A DNA stretch of 64,000 nt from CAZTHL01 sp964613585. GTDB taxonomy: Bacteria > Pseudomonadota > Alphaproteobacteria > DSM-16000 > Inquilinaceae. Where the stretch lies: NCBI GenBank assembly GCA_964613585.1, contig CAZTHL010000005.1:1-64000 (forward strand). The letters are read 5' to 3'. Below are positions 40,449 to 48,751 of this stretch, in pieces (position 1 is the stretch's first letter; the number at the start of each line of letters is the position of its first letter). The position numbers were made by a program, and so were the translations under genes. The notes beneath the pieces are model-generated. The model was not told the DNA's origin. It searched no databases and saw only the letters and a program-made list of their open reading frames with translations.

Positions 40449-41279
40449 TCAATCCTTGCGGGAACCGGTGCCGGAGGCCGCCGCGTCGTCCACGGCGGGC
40501 AGCTTGCGGCCACGCAGCTTCTTGTAGGCGACCGGCAGCAGGCTCAGCAAGGCGAGACCGAGCAGCGGCAGCAGCACGGCCGGCTCGAAGATGATGCCGA
40601 GGTCCGGCGTGCCGCCCGCGGCCAGGGTCGCGCCCAGGCCGTTGCCCACCGAGACGTAGACCACCGTGCCGGGGATGATGCCGATCAGGGTCGACAGGGC
40701 GTACACCCACAGCGGCACGCCGAGGAAGGCCGGCACCAGGTTGAGCAGCCAGAACGGCAGCACCGGGATCAGCCGCAGGGTGAGCATGTAGCTGAAGGCG
40801 TTCTCGCGGAAGCCCGCCTCGAGCCGCTGCACGGCGCCTCCCGCCTTGGCGCGCAGAGCACCGCCCAGGGCGGTCCGCGCCGCCAGAAAAACGGCGATCG
40901 CCCCGGTGGTGGCCCCGATCACGACCAGCAGCGTGCCCCAGACGATGCCGAACAGGAACCCGCCCGTAATGGTCAGCAGAGCGCCGCCGGGGATCGAGAA
41001 GGCGACGACCAGCGCATAGAGCGCGGCGAAGGAGGCCGAGGCGACCAGGGCGTGGCTCTCGACATAGCCGACCAGCGCCTCGCGATGGTCCTTAAGCGTG
41101 CTGAACGAAAGATAGCGATCGAGATCAAGCGCGAAGAAGGCGACGAGGCCGATGACCAGCACGGCCAGGGGCAGGAATCGCCTGACATCGAACGCCGATG
41201 CCGTGCCACGTGATGCCGTGCCACGTTGTGCCGAGGATCTGTGGTTCGAGTCCGCCATGCCGACCTGTGTATGCGTCAC
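40449..41279 (-). CDS. TVP38/TMEM64-family (SNARE-associated, YdjZ-like) membrane protein
   Basis: 276 residues with about six helices. The family core FSIPGGALLTITGGFLFG, then the helix-turn segment FRENAFSYMLTLRLIPVLPF and LNLVPAFLGVPLWVYALSTL are diagnostic of the DedA/VTT superfamily. The start is a GTG at 41279 with GAAGGAAAA upstream; an ATG at codon 8 is an alternative. Its N-terminus carries a short duplicated GTASRGTAS. It is translationally coupled to the disulfide reductase downstream. Predicted roles for the family are lipid scrambling or small-molecule transport. Confidence 0.88.
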   Translation of the reverse strand: MTHTQVGMADSNHRSSAQRGTASRGTASAFDVRRFLPLAVLVIGLVAFFALDLDRYLSFSTLKDHREALVGYVESHALVASASFAALYALVVAFSIPGGALLTITGGFLFGIVWGTLLVVIGATTGAIAVFLAARTALGGALRAKAGGAVQRLEAGFRENAFSYMLTLRLIPVLPFWLLNLVPAFLGVPLWVYALSTLIGIIPGTVVYVSVGNGLGATLAAGGTPDLGIIFEPAVLLPLLGLALLSLLPVAYKKLRGRKLPAVDDAAASGTGSRKD

Positions 41280-41535
41280 CGGGGTTTTCCTTCACGATTT
41301 CTCTGACGGCACCTGCTGTGTGGGACGGCAAATCCTTGCTAGAGGGCCTATCTAGAAGGCTCGTGGCTCACCCTCCAGTCACCTTAGGGTGAAATGGTTG
41401 TGGTGAAACCAACGGAGGCGCCCGAGCACTGCCCCGGGCCAGCGTGCGAGGACGGAACGGCTGCCTTGACCGTGCCGGCATTGAAGGACCAGAACACCGC
41501 CTTCGCGGAAGAGCGGGAACCAGGAGGACACGACC

Positions 41536-41670
41536 GTGAAGCGTCCGTTCCAACCGAGCCGGCTGGTGCGCAAGCGGCGCCACGGCTTTCGCGCGCGCAT
41601 GGCCACGGTGGGCGGCCGGCGGGTGCTGCGCGCGCGCCGGGCCAAGGGCCGGAAGAAGCTGTCGGCCTGA
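41536..41670 (+). CDS. rpmH: 50S ribosomal protein L34
   Basis: 44 residues, starting MKRPFQPSRLVRKRRHGFRA and ending RRAKGRKKLSA, the universal L34 sequence. The start codon is GTG at 41536, with AGGAGG seven to eight bases upstream. It heads the rpmH-rnpA-yidD-yidC-engB set typical of bacterial chromosomes. It is too short for many gene callers. It lies wholly inside a second open frame (41394-42116) that carries RnpA. Confidence 0.97.
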   Translation: MKRPFQPSRLVRKRRHGFRARMATVGGRRVLRARRAKGRKKLSA

Positions 41671-42116
41671 CCGGGCCGGGCACGACGCCCGATCCCCGGG
41701 CCGGTCCGGGCGGCGATGAGGCGAACCGCGGTCCCGACCGGCTTGACCGGCTGAAGCGGCGCCGGGAGTTCCAGGCGGTGGCCGGGCGCGGCCGCTCGGC
41801 GGCCGCCGCGGGGCTGGTGCTGCAGGCCCGGCCCTGGGGCGATCGGCCCCCGCCCGGTGTCCGCGGTGGGCTGCGCTACGGCCTCACTGCGAGCCGAAAG
41901 GTGGGCAGGGCGGTGCGGCGGAACCGGGCGCGGCGTCGGCTGAGGGCGCTGGCGGAGGAGATGCTGCCGCGATGGGCGGCGGCTCGTCATGATTACGTGC
42001 TGATTGCGCGCGGCGCGACGGTGGATCGGCCCTACGACGAGTTGCGGCGCGATCTTCGGCGGCTGCTGCGCCGCCTCGGGGTCGAGCGCGCCGCCGCCGG
42101 TGAGGCGCGTCGATGA
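41667..42116 (+). CDS. rnpA: Ribonuclease P protein component (start codon unclear)
   Basis: The RnpA core begins LDRLKRRREFQAVAGRGRSA and contains LRYGLTASRKVGRAVRRNRA and RRRLRAL, the RNR motif that contacts RNase P RNA. It assists tRNA 5' maturation. The frame is open from ATG 41394 to 42116, straight through rpmH in another frame. There is no ATG, GTG or TTG in frame after TTG 41481. Start choices are therefore a non-standard CTG at 41667 (used for these coordinates), which overlaps the rpmH stop, or an upstream start that would nest rpmH inside rnpA. The stop overlaps yidD (ATGA). Confidence 0.88.
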   Translation: MTGPGTTPDPRAGPGGDEANRGPDRLDRLKRRREFQAVAGRGRSAAAAGLVLQARPWGDRPPPGVRGGLRYGLTASRKVGRAVRRNRARRRLRALAEEMLPRWAAARHDYVLIARGATVDRPYDELRRDLRRLLRRLGVERAAAGEARR

Positions 42117-42376
42117 GTCCGGCCGCGCGGGTTCTCCGGCTGGTGATTCTGGCGTATCGCTACACCCTGTCGCCGCTGGTCGGCCAGGGCTGCCGGTTCC
42201 GGCCGACCTGCTCGGAGTACGCGCTCGACGCGCTTGCGGCGCACGGCGCGTGGCGGGGCGGCGGGCTGATCCTGCGACGGCTGGCGCGGTGTCAGCCATG
42301 GGGCGGCCATGGCTACGACCCGGTCCCGGAGGCCGGACGGGCGGAAGGCGGTGACCGCGCGGTGTCGAGCGAGTAG
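42113..42376 (+). CDS. yidD: Membrane protein insertion efficiency factor YidD
   Basis: 87 residues with the family signature LAYRYTLSPLVGQGCRFRPT followed by CSEYALDALAAHGAWRGG and CQPWGGHGYDPVP. It has an amphipathic N-terminal helix and three conserved Cys. It acts with YidC at the inner membrane. The ATG at 42113 overlaps the rnpA stop by four bases; yidC follows 41 bases later. Confidence 0.95.
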   Translation: MSPAARVLRLVILAYRYTLSPLVGQGCRFRPTCSEYALDALAAHGAWRGGGLILRRLARCQPWGGHGYDPVPEAGRAEGGDRAVSSE

Positions 42377-42417
42377 GCTGCCGCGGGCGCGCGCGGCCGC
42401 GGCCTTTCCGGAGATGA

Positions 42418-44592
42418 ATGGCGCTTATGTCAGACCAGAAAAACCTCATTCTGGCCATCGTCCTGTCGGTCCTGATCCTCATCGGCTTCCAGTTTCTGGT
42501 CGAGCCGCCGGCGCCGCCCGAGCCCGTGGAGGGCCAGGAGCAGACCGTCGACGCCGAGGACCCGACCTTCGCGCCCAACGCCGCGGTCGAGGGCGTGGCC
42601 GATCCGGAGGACTCGCCCGGCCGGCGTGATCTGGCCGACGACCTCACCGGGCTGCCCGGTATGGACCGGGCGGCCGCGCTCGACCAGGTGCGTCGGCTGC
42701 CGATCGACACGCCGCGCGTCCACGGCTCCCTGTCGCTCCAGGGGGCGCGGCTCGACGATCTGACCCTCGCGGACTACCGCGAGACGGTGGATCCCGAAAG
42801 CCCGGAGATCGTCCTGCTCTCGCCGCTGCAGGCGCCGCAGCCGTATTACGCCGACTTCGGGTGGATCGCCGACGGCGACGTCGCGGTGCCCGGGCCGGAC
42901 ACCATCTGGAGCGCCGACCGCGCGCGGCTGACCGCCGACCAGCCGGTGACCCTGAGCTGGGACAACGGGGCCGGCCAACTCTTCGAGACGACGGTCGCGG
43001 TAGACGAGAACTTCATGTTCTCGGTGACCCAGCGGGTCATCAACAACGGTGACGAGCCGATCGCGCTCACGCCCTACGGCCGCATCCTCCGCTCCGGGAC
43101 GCCGGAGACCTCGGGCTTCTTCATCCTTCACGAAGGGCCCTACGGCGTCTTCGAAAGCCAGCTCGAGGAGTTCAGCTACGACGGCCTCCAGGACGACGGC
43201 GTCGTGGCGCGCACCACCACAGGAGGCTGGCTCGGCTTCACCGACAAGTACTGGCTCGTGGCGCTGGTGCCGGACCAGCAGCAGACGGTCAGCACCCAGT
43301 TCGTGCACCGGCTGAACGGCGTCGAGGACCGCTACTTCGCCACCTTCCGCGCGCCATCGCGCGAGGTGCCGCCGGGAAGCAGCGTCGAGGCGAGCAATCA
43401 GGTGTTCGCCGGGGCCAAGGAGGTCAACGTCGTTGACCAGTACTCCGAGCACGAATGCCTCGGCATTACCCGGGCGATCGGCCTGTGCCAGGATCGGGAC
43501 GGCATCGAGAAGTTCGACCTGGCCATCGACTTCGGCTGGTTCTACTTCCTGACCAAGCCATTCTTTTTCGCCCTGGCCTGGATCAACGGGATCGTCGGCA
43601 ACTTCGGCGTGGCGATCCTGATCTTCACCGTATTCATCAAGCTGTTGTTCTTCCCGTTGGCCAACAAATCCTACCGGGCCATGTCCAAGATGAAAGCGCT
43701 GCAGCCACAGATGCTGGATCTGCGCGAGCGCTTCAAGGACGACAAGCAGAAGATGAACATGGAGCTCATGCAGCTCTACAAGAGGGAGAAGGTCAATCCG
43801 GCCTCGGGGTGCCTGCCGATCCTGATCCAGATCCCGGTGTTCTTCGCGCTCTACAAGGTTCTCTTCGTCACCATCGAGATGCGGCACGCGCCGTTCTTCG
43901 GCTGGATCCAGGATCTGTCGGCCCCCGACCCGACGAGCATCTTCAACCTGTTCGGCCTGATCCCGATCGATCTGCCGCTCTGGCTGCCGGCGATCGGCAT
44001 CTGGCCGCTGATCATGGGCGTCTCGATGTTCGCCCAGCAGAAGCTCAATCCGCCGCCGACCGATCCCTTGCAGCAGCGCATCTTCATGGCGCTGCCGATC
44101 GTCTTCACCTTCCTGCTCGCCGGGTTCCCGGCCGGGCTGGTGATCTACTGGGCCTGGAACAACATCCTGTCGATCGCCCAGCAGGCGTTCATCATGAAGC
44201 AGATGGGCGTGAAGATCGGCGGCGGTGTCGCCAAGACGGCTCCGGCCGGCCCGCCACCGTCCGCCCAGCGCAAGCAGACCAAGGCGGACGCCGCGCCGGC
44301 CAACCCGGGGCCGGCCAACCCGGGGCCGGCCAAGGCGGAGGGCGGCCCTTCCCGGAAGCGGCCGGGCGGCGCCCGGGCCCGCAAGCCGGCGGACGGCGAC
44401 GGCGGCGAGGAGCCCGCCGAGCCGGCGCAGGCCGGATCCGACGGTGCCGCGGCGGAGGCGGCGGACGGCGACGGCGCGGCCCGGCCGGAGGCGCCGCCGT
44501 CGGCGGCTCGGAAGCCCGCCGCCCGCAAGCCCGCTCCCTCGCGCTCCCGCGGCAAGAAGCGGTCGGCCGGGGCCCGGCGCCGGTCATCCTGA
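42418..44592 (+). CDS. yidC: Membrane protein insertase YidC with long basic C-terminal tail
   Basis: 724 residues. An N-terminal helix (LILAIVLSVLILIGFQFLV), a periplasmic domain (about 90-350) and the 60 kDa insertase core (about 365-600: FGWFYFLTKPFFFALAWING, LLFFPLANKSYRAMSKMKAL, SGCLPILIQIPVFFALYKVL) are seen. YidC inserts and folds inner-membrane proteins. Residues about 605-724 are an extra Ala/Pro/Lys/Arg-rich tail ending SRSRGKKRSAGARRRSS, longer than in most relatives and containing a 15-base duplication (PANPG twice). The ATG at 42418 has GGAG four bases upstream; an ATG at 42427 is an alternative. Confidence 0.96.
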   Translation: MALMSDQKNLILAIVLSVLILIGFQFLVEPPAPPEPVEGQEQTVDAEDPTFAPNAAVEGVADPEDSPGRRDLADDLTGLPGMDRAAALDQVRRLPIDTPRVHGSLSLQGARLDDLTLADYRETVDPESPEIVLLSPLQAPQPYYADFGWIADGDVAVPGPDTIWSADRARLTADQPVTLSWDNGAGQLFETTVAVDENFMFSVTQRVINNGDEPIALTPYGRILRSGTPETSGFFILHEGPYGVFESQLEEFSYDGLQDDGVVARTTTGGWLGFTDKYWLVALVPDQQQTVSTQFVHRLNGVEDRYFATFRAPSREVPPGSSVEASNQVFAGAKEVNVVDQYSEHECLGITRAIGLCQDRDGIEKFDLAIDFGWFYFLTKPFFFALAWINGIVGNFGVAILIFTVFIKLLFFPLANKSYRAMSKMKALQPQMLDLRERFKDDKQKMNMELMQLYKREKVNPASGCLPILIQIPVFFALYKVLFVTIEMRHAPFFGWIQDLSAPDPTSIFNLFGLIPIDLPLWLPAIGIWPLIMGVSMFAQQKLNPPPTDPLQQRIFMALPIVFTFLLAGFPAGLVIYWAWNNILSIAQQAFIMKQMGVKIGGGVAKTAPAGPPPSAQRKQTKADAAPANPGPANPGPAKAEGGPSRKRPGGARARKPADGDGGEEPAEPAQAGSDGAAAEAADGDGAARPEAPPSAARKPAARKPAPSRSRGKKRSAGARRRSS

Positions 44593-44611
44593 GGCGGGAC
44601 CGGCAGGGCCC

Positions 44612-45298
44612 ATGGAGCGCCGGCCGTCCGCGCCGGAGGCGATCGCCGGATCCGATCCGGCCGAGGCGGCGGCGATCGTCGAGCGGGGGCGTTGGCTGTT
44701 CGCGCAGGACTGCCGATTCGTCACCGCCGCCGCCCGGCTCGATCAGTTGCCGCCGGAGGCAGGGCCGGAGATCGCCTTCGCCGGACGCTCCAATGTCGGC
44801 AAGTCCAGCCTGGTCAACGCGCTGACCGGTCGCCATACGCTGGCGCGCACCTCGGGCACGCCGGGGCGCACTCAGCAGCTGATCTTCTTCGACCTCGGCG
44901 GCCGGCTGACCCTGGTCGACCTGCCCGGCTACGGCTATGCGCAAGTCGCCAGGACGCAGGTCGCCGCCTGGACCCGCCTCCTCAAGGCCTACCTGCAAGG
45001 GCGCGTGACCCTGCGGCGCGCCTGCCTGCTCGTCGATGCCCGGCACGGTCTGAAGGCAAGCGACCGCGAGATCATGGGCCTGCTCGATCACGCCGCCGTG
45101 CCGTACCTCGTGGTGCTGACCAAGGCGGACAAGGTGCCGGCGGCCGAGCTCGAGCGCGGCCGGACGGAGGTGGCGGCCGGTCTGCGCCGGCATCGGGCCG
45201 CCTTTCCGCATCCCTTCCCGACCAGCGCCGAGAAGGGCACCGGCATCCCGGAGCTGCGTGCCGAACTGGCGCGCCTCGCCGAGCCCGATCCCGCGTGA
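44612..45298 (+). CDS. engB: Ribosome biogenesis GTP-binding protein EngB (YihA/YsxC)
   Basis: 228 residues. G1 GRSNVGKS (58-65), switch region TSGTPGRTQQL, G3 DLPGYGYA, G4 TKAD and G5 TSAEKGTG are all present. It is a GTPase needed for large-subunit assembly. The N-terminal ~48 residues are a longer leader than in E. coli. It starts 20 bases after yidC and is followed by argB after 73 bases. Confidence 0.94.
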   Translation: MERRPSAPEAIAGSDPAEAAAIVERGRWLFAQDCRFVTAAARLDQLPPEAGPEIAFAGRSNVGKSSLVNALTGRHTLARTSGTPGRTQQLIFFDLGGRLTLVDLPGYGYAQVARTQVAAWTRLLKAYLQGRVTLRRACLLVDARHGLKASDREIMGLLDHAAVPYLVVLTKADKVPAAELERGRTEVAAGLRRHRAAFPHPFPTSAEKGTGIPELRAELARLAEPDPA

Positions 45299-45371
45299 GC
45301 GGCACCGTTCGGTTTACCCTCGCGCAAGAAATGCCCTACTCTGCCCTGGCCGTGATCCAAGCCGCTGGCCC

Positions 45372-46292
45372 ATGACCGATCCGATCCCGCTCAGAACCGA
45401 CGGCGCCGCCATGCAGCGCCTGGAGAAGGCGCAGACGCTGGCCGAGGCGCTGCCGTTCATGCGCCGCTATTCCGGCGCCACCTTCGTCGTCAAGTATGGC
45501 GGGCACGCCATGGGCGAGGAGAGCCTGGCCCGGGATTTCGCGCGCGACGTGGTGCTGCTGAAGCAGGTCGGGGTCAACCCGATCGTGGTCCACGGCGGCG
45601 GCCCGCAGATCGCGCAGATGCTCGACAAGCTGAAGATCCAGTCGACCTTCGTCGACGGTCTTCGCGTGACCGATCGGGACACCGTCGACATCGTCGAGAT
45701 GGTCCTGTCCGGCTCGATCAACAAGTCGATTGTCTCGGCGATCCAGGAGGTCGGTGGCAAGGCGATCGGCCTGTCCGGCAAGGACGGGCATATGGTGACC
45801 GCCCGCAAGGTCCGGCGGACGCGCCGCGACCCGGACAGCAACATCGAGAAGATCCTGGATCTCGGCTATGTCGGCGAGCCGGCCTCGATCAACCCCGAGA
45901 TCCTCGAGGCCTTCGAGGACAGCGAGTTCATCCCGGTCATCGCGCCGATTGGCGTCGGCATGAACGGCGAGACCTACAACATCAATGCCGACACGGCGGC
46001 CGGCGCGATCGCCGCCGCGCTCCACGCGACCCGCCTGTTCCTGCTGACCGACGTCTCCGGCGTGCTCGATCACGAGCGCCGGCTCATTCCGGAGCTGTCG
46101 CTCGACCGGGCCCGGGCGCTGATCCGCGACGGCACGATCGCCGGCGGCATGATCCCGAAGGTCGAGACCTGTGTGCATGCCGTCGAGCACGGCGTGGAGG
46201 GGGCGGTGATCATAGACGGCCGGGTGCCGCACAGCCTGCTTCTGGAGATCTTCACCGAGGGCGGCGCCGGCACGATCTTCGTCGAGAGCTGA
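45372..46292 (+). CDS. argB: Acetylglutamate kinase
   Basis: 306 residues. The phosphate/acetylglutamate site VVKYGGHAM, then VVHGGGPQI, the substrate loop GLRVTD and the nucleotide region NINADTAAGAIAAAL with the catalytic Lys in GGMIPKVETC identify the amino-acid kinase ArgB. It phosphorylates N-acetylglutamate in arginine synthesis and is usually feedback-inhibited. The N-terminal helix (RLEKAQTLAEALPFMRRY) is the type linked to hexameric, arginine-sensitive enzymes. The ATG at 45372 was chosen for alignment to the family; it lacks a strong ribosome site. Confidence 0.96.
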   Translation: MTDPIPLRTDGAAMQRLEKAQTLAEALPFMRRYSGATFVVKYGGHAMGEESLARDFARDVVLLKQVGVNPIVVHGGGPQIAQMLDKLKIQSTFVDGLRVTDRDTVDIVEMVLSGSINKSIVSAIQEVGGKAIGLSGKDGHMVTARKVRRTRRDPDSNIEKILDLGYVGEPASINPEILEAFEDSEFIPVIAPIGVGMNGETYNINADTAAGAIAAALHATRLFLLTDVSGVLDHERRLIPELSLDRARALIRDGTIAGGMIPKVETCVHAVEHGVEGAVIIDGRVPHSLLLEIFTEGGAGTIFVES

Positions 46293-46315
46293 GCGGGCGG
46301 GGCGCGGACCGCGGG

Positions 46316-47632
46316 TCAGGCCGCGCCGAAGAACTCCAGCTGCCAGGCCAGCTCGGCCGGGCTCAGAGGGAAATGGCGGCCCTCGCGGGCGTGAAGCATT
46401 CCCTTCGGGGGGATGCGGGCGAGCTGTGCCTGAAGCTTTATGGCCAGGCGCATGGACAGGCCCGCCTTCCAGGCCAGCGCGACCACGGCCCGGGCGCTGC
46501 GCGCCGCCAGCATGCGCCGGACCGTCTCCTCCGGAAGGCCGCTGAGCGCGGCGAGCCCGCCCAGAACAAAGCCGTGGTCGCCGTCCATCAGAGCCTCGTC
46601 GATCTCCGGCTCGCCGAGCGCGCCGCGCGCCGCCAGCGCGCGCGCCCTCTCGGCAGCCTGGTCGGGCACCGTCGCGGGCGTCCCGGCGTCCCGGACCGAG
46701 GGCCGTGCCGGCGGAGAAGGCCGGGCCGGGCCAGCGGAGGACCTCGAAGGCATTGAGGCGGAGGCCGTGGGACCGGCCTCGTCGAGCCGCCGGCGCAGCG
46801 TCTCGGCCACCGCCTCGGCCGTCTCGCGGTCCAGATCGTGCCGTCCGTTCAGCACTTCGACCAGACCGATGGCGACGAAGCGGGAGAGAATGCGGATGGC
46901 CGCCGCCGGCAGACCGGGCCGGTGCACGAGCGGCTTGTGCCAGGTCGGATGGTCCGGCGCGCGCTCAAGGAGCTGGTCCAGCGTCTCCTCGCGGATCTGG
47001 GCGCACGGATTGCCCAGCAGCGTGGCGATCGCCTCGATGTCGTCGCTGCGGGCGATGGCGTCGGCCAGGGTGCCGGAGACGGCGGGCCGTCGCGCCATGG
47101 CCGCCAGGGCCCCGGGGATCGGCCCGGACCGGGCGACCGCCAGGAGATCCTCCTCGGAGAGCTGCGGCGATCGGCTCAGCACAGGCTCGGCCACGGCAAT
47201 GTCGGGATCGCCGGCCAGCATGCGCACGGCAGCCTGCGGCGCGTGGTCGCGGTCTTGGACCGAGCGCGCGAGCAGGGCGCGCACGGCCGGCGAGGCGTCG
47301 CGTGCCAGCACCTGCAGCACCTGGAGCAGGAAGCGCTCGAGCGGCGCGCCGGGCTCCTCGCCATTGTCCGGCAAACGCGCCACCGCCTTGTGCACGAGGC
47401 GGTGCCGGACCGCCTCGTCCGCGTCCTCGGCCAGCAGAACGTCCGCCTGGCCGGGAAGGGCCGGGTTCTCGGCCAGCCGGCGGCGTACCTCGGGCGCCGT
47501 ATCGGCCGCCAGGAAGAACAGGATCTCCGGTTCGACGTCGGCGCGGGCGGCCAAATCCGCACGAACCGATGCATCGGGGTTGCGGGCGAGGCTTTTCTGT
47601 CGCTCGTAGTCGAGCGGCTCGGCGGGAAGCAT
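46316..47632 (-). CDS. DUF2336 domain protein with HEAT-like repeats
   Basis: 438 residues, soluble, almost all helical. The N-terminus (LDYERQKSLARNPDASVRAD) and repeats such as DTAPEVRRRLAENPALP and DADEAVRHRLVHKAV give the roughly 35-residue pattern of DUF2336/leucine-rich-repeat-variant solenoids. A Pro/Ser-rich linker (about 290-325) divides it from a C-terminal helical domain (AGLSMRLAIKLQAQLARI, then PPKGMLHAREGRHFPLSP). Such proteins occur widely in alphaproteobacteria and are of unknown function. It converges on argB, the stops being 23 bases apart. Confidence 0.82.
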   Translation of the reverse strand: MLPAEPLDYERQKSLARNPDASVRADLAARADVEPEILFFLAADTAPEVRRRLAENPALPGQADVLLAEDADEAVRHRLVHKAVARLPDNGEEPGAPLERFLLQVLQVLARDASPAVRALLARSVQDRDHAPQAAVRMLAGDPDIAVAEPVLSRSPQLSEEDLLAVARSGPIPGALAAMARRPAVSGTLADAIARSDDIEAIATLLGNPCAQIREETLDQLLERAPDHPTWHKPLVHRPGLPAAAIRILSRFVAIGLVEVLNGRHDLDRETAEAVAETLRRRLDEAGPTASASMPSRSSAGPARPSPPARPSVRDAGTPATVPDQAAERARALAARGALGEPEIDEALMDGDHGFVLGGLAALSGLPEETVRRMLAARSARAVVALAWKAGLSMRLAIKLQAQLARIPPKGMLHAREGRHFPLSPAELAWQLEFFGAA

Positions 47633-47668
47633 CGGTCGGTCCTGCGCCTGTCACGTCCGGCCCGGGCG

Positions 47669-47727
47669 CTAGAGCGTTTCCGGGGTAGGTGGCATCGCCG
47701 AATCCGCGTCGCGCGGAATCGCTCTAG
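47669..47727. repeat. Palindromic dispersed repeat, copy B (59 bp)
   Basis: Arms CTAGAGCGTTTCCG (47669-47682) and CGGAATCGCTCTAG (47714-47727) pair at 13 of 14 positions around a core containing GGTGGCATCGCCGAATCC. Its right-hand CTAG contains the TAG stop codon of the leftward PAS gene. It is homologous to copies A (29503) and C (52467). Confidence 0.85.
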
Positions 47728-48521
47728 ATTGCCGCGCCGATCCCGACCTCCGCCGAGGCGGGCTCATCGAGCCGTTCAACGCTGGCGTCGCCCGGCGGTG
47801 CCGGATCCAGCCGACATACGCCACGGACCCCGAGCCAGCCGCTGGCGGTGTCGAAGATCGGCCGCGCGGCGGCGCGCACCGCGCGGGAGGTTCCGTCGCC
47901 ATGCCACAGCAGCAGCGGCACGTCACGGAGTGGCTGCCGCGCCTCGAACGGGCTGCGTGCCAGCGACGGCTCGACCAGCAGCGCCTCCGCCGGCCGGCCG
48001 ACCAGGGCGTCCGGGTCATGACACAGGACGTTGTTCGGCGAGACGTAGACGAAGCACCCGTCTCCGCCGGTCTCCCAGGCGAGGTCGCAGCCCAGGTCGA
48101 CGAAGTCGCGCAGGCGCTGCCGCGAGTCCGAGAGCGCCTGGCGGACGTTGCGCTCGAGGGTGACGTCGCGGCCAAGCAGGACGACGGTGTTGTCCGGCAG
48201 CGGCATGGCCGCCCATTCAAGCGCCAGGCTGCCGCGATCGGTCTCGACCGAGATCAGCTTGAAGGGGTGCTCCGCGGCGTCGTCGCCCGTCAGCCAGTCG
48301 AACAGCTCCTGCCACCAGGGATCGGCCGCCCCTCCGGCGCAGAAGGGCTCGGCCGGGGCGTTGGCGGCGAGCACCCGGCCATCAGCCGCGACGTGCAGGG
48401 CCGGGCCGGGATAGGCGGCGACCAGATCCGCCACGCCGGGGCCCGGGCCGGCCTCGGACCTGGGATGGGCAGCTGCGATGGACGGCGCGGCCGGGTCATT
48501 TCTCTTGCTGAACCAGGGCAC
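47724..48521 (-). CDS. PAS-domain protein without an output domain
   Basis: 265 residues, soluble. Two PAS-like units are seen: about 30-125 (ALHVAADGRVLAANAPAEPF ... NTVVLLGRDVT) and 130-245 (LRDFVDLGCDLAWETGGDGC ... VSPNNVLCHDPDALVGRPAE). No kinase, cyclase or DNA-binding domain follows, so it probably acts as a sensor adaptor. It could be a truncated sensor, since the gene ends exactly in the palindromic repeat, which provides its TAG stop. Confidence 0.75.
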   Translation of the reverse strand: MPWFSKRNDPAAPSIAAAHPRSEAGPGPGVADLVAAYPGPALHVAADGRVLAANAPAEPFCAGGAADPWWQELFDWLTGDDAAEHPFKLISVETDRGSLALEWAAMPLPDNTVVLLGRDVTLERNVRQALSDSRQRLRDFVDLGCDLAWETGGDGCFVYVSPNNVLCHDPDALVGRPAEALLVEPSLARSPFEARQPLRDVPLLLWHGDGTSRAVRAAARPIFDTASGWLGVRGVCRLDPAPPGDASVERLDEPASAEVGIGAAI

Positions 48522-48751
48522 GCTGCCACTCCCTCTGGCCGGCGCCGCCCGAACGGCCGCCGGAGCCGTGGAGCATGGCCCGCCAACGGCGAATGCCGGC
48601 CGAAGCCGGGGTCGGTCGGCGCACGCGGCGACGTTTCTGCCTTGAGGGTAGGCAGGCGCCGTTAAGGTCCGCTAAATCGGTGCCCCCATGCATGGAGGGA
48701 CGGCCACTTCCGGGCCTTGCCCCGGCGGCCGTCCTCCGCCACCTTGGCATC

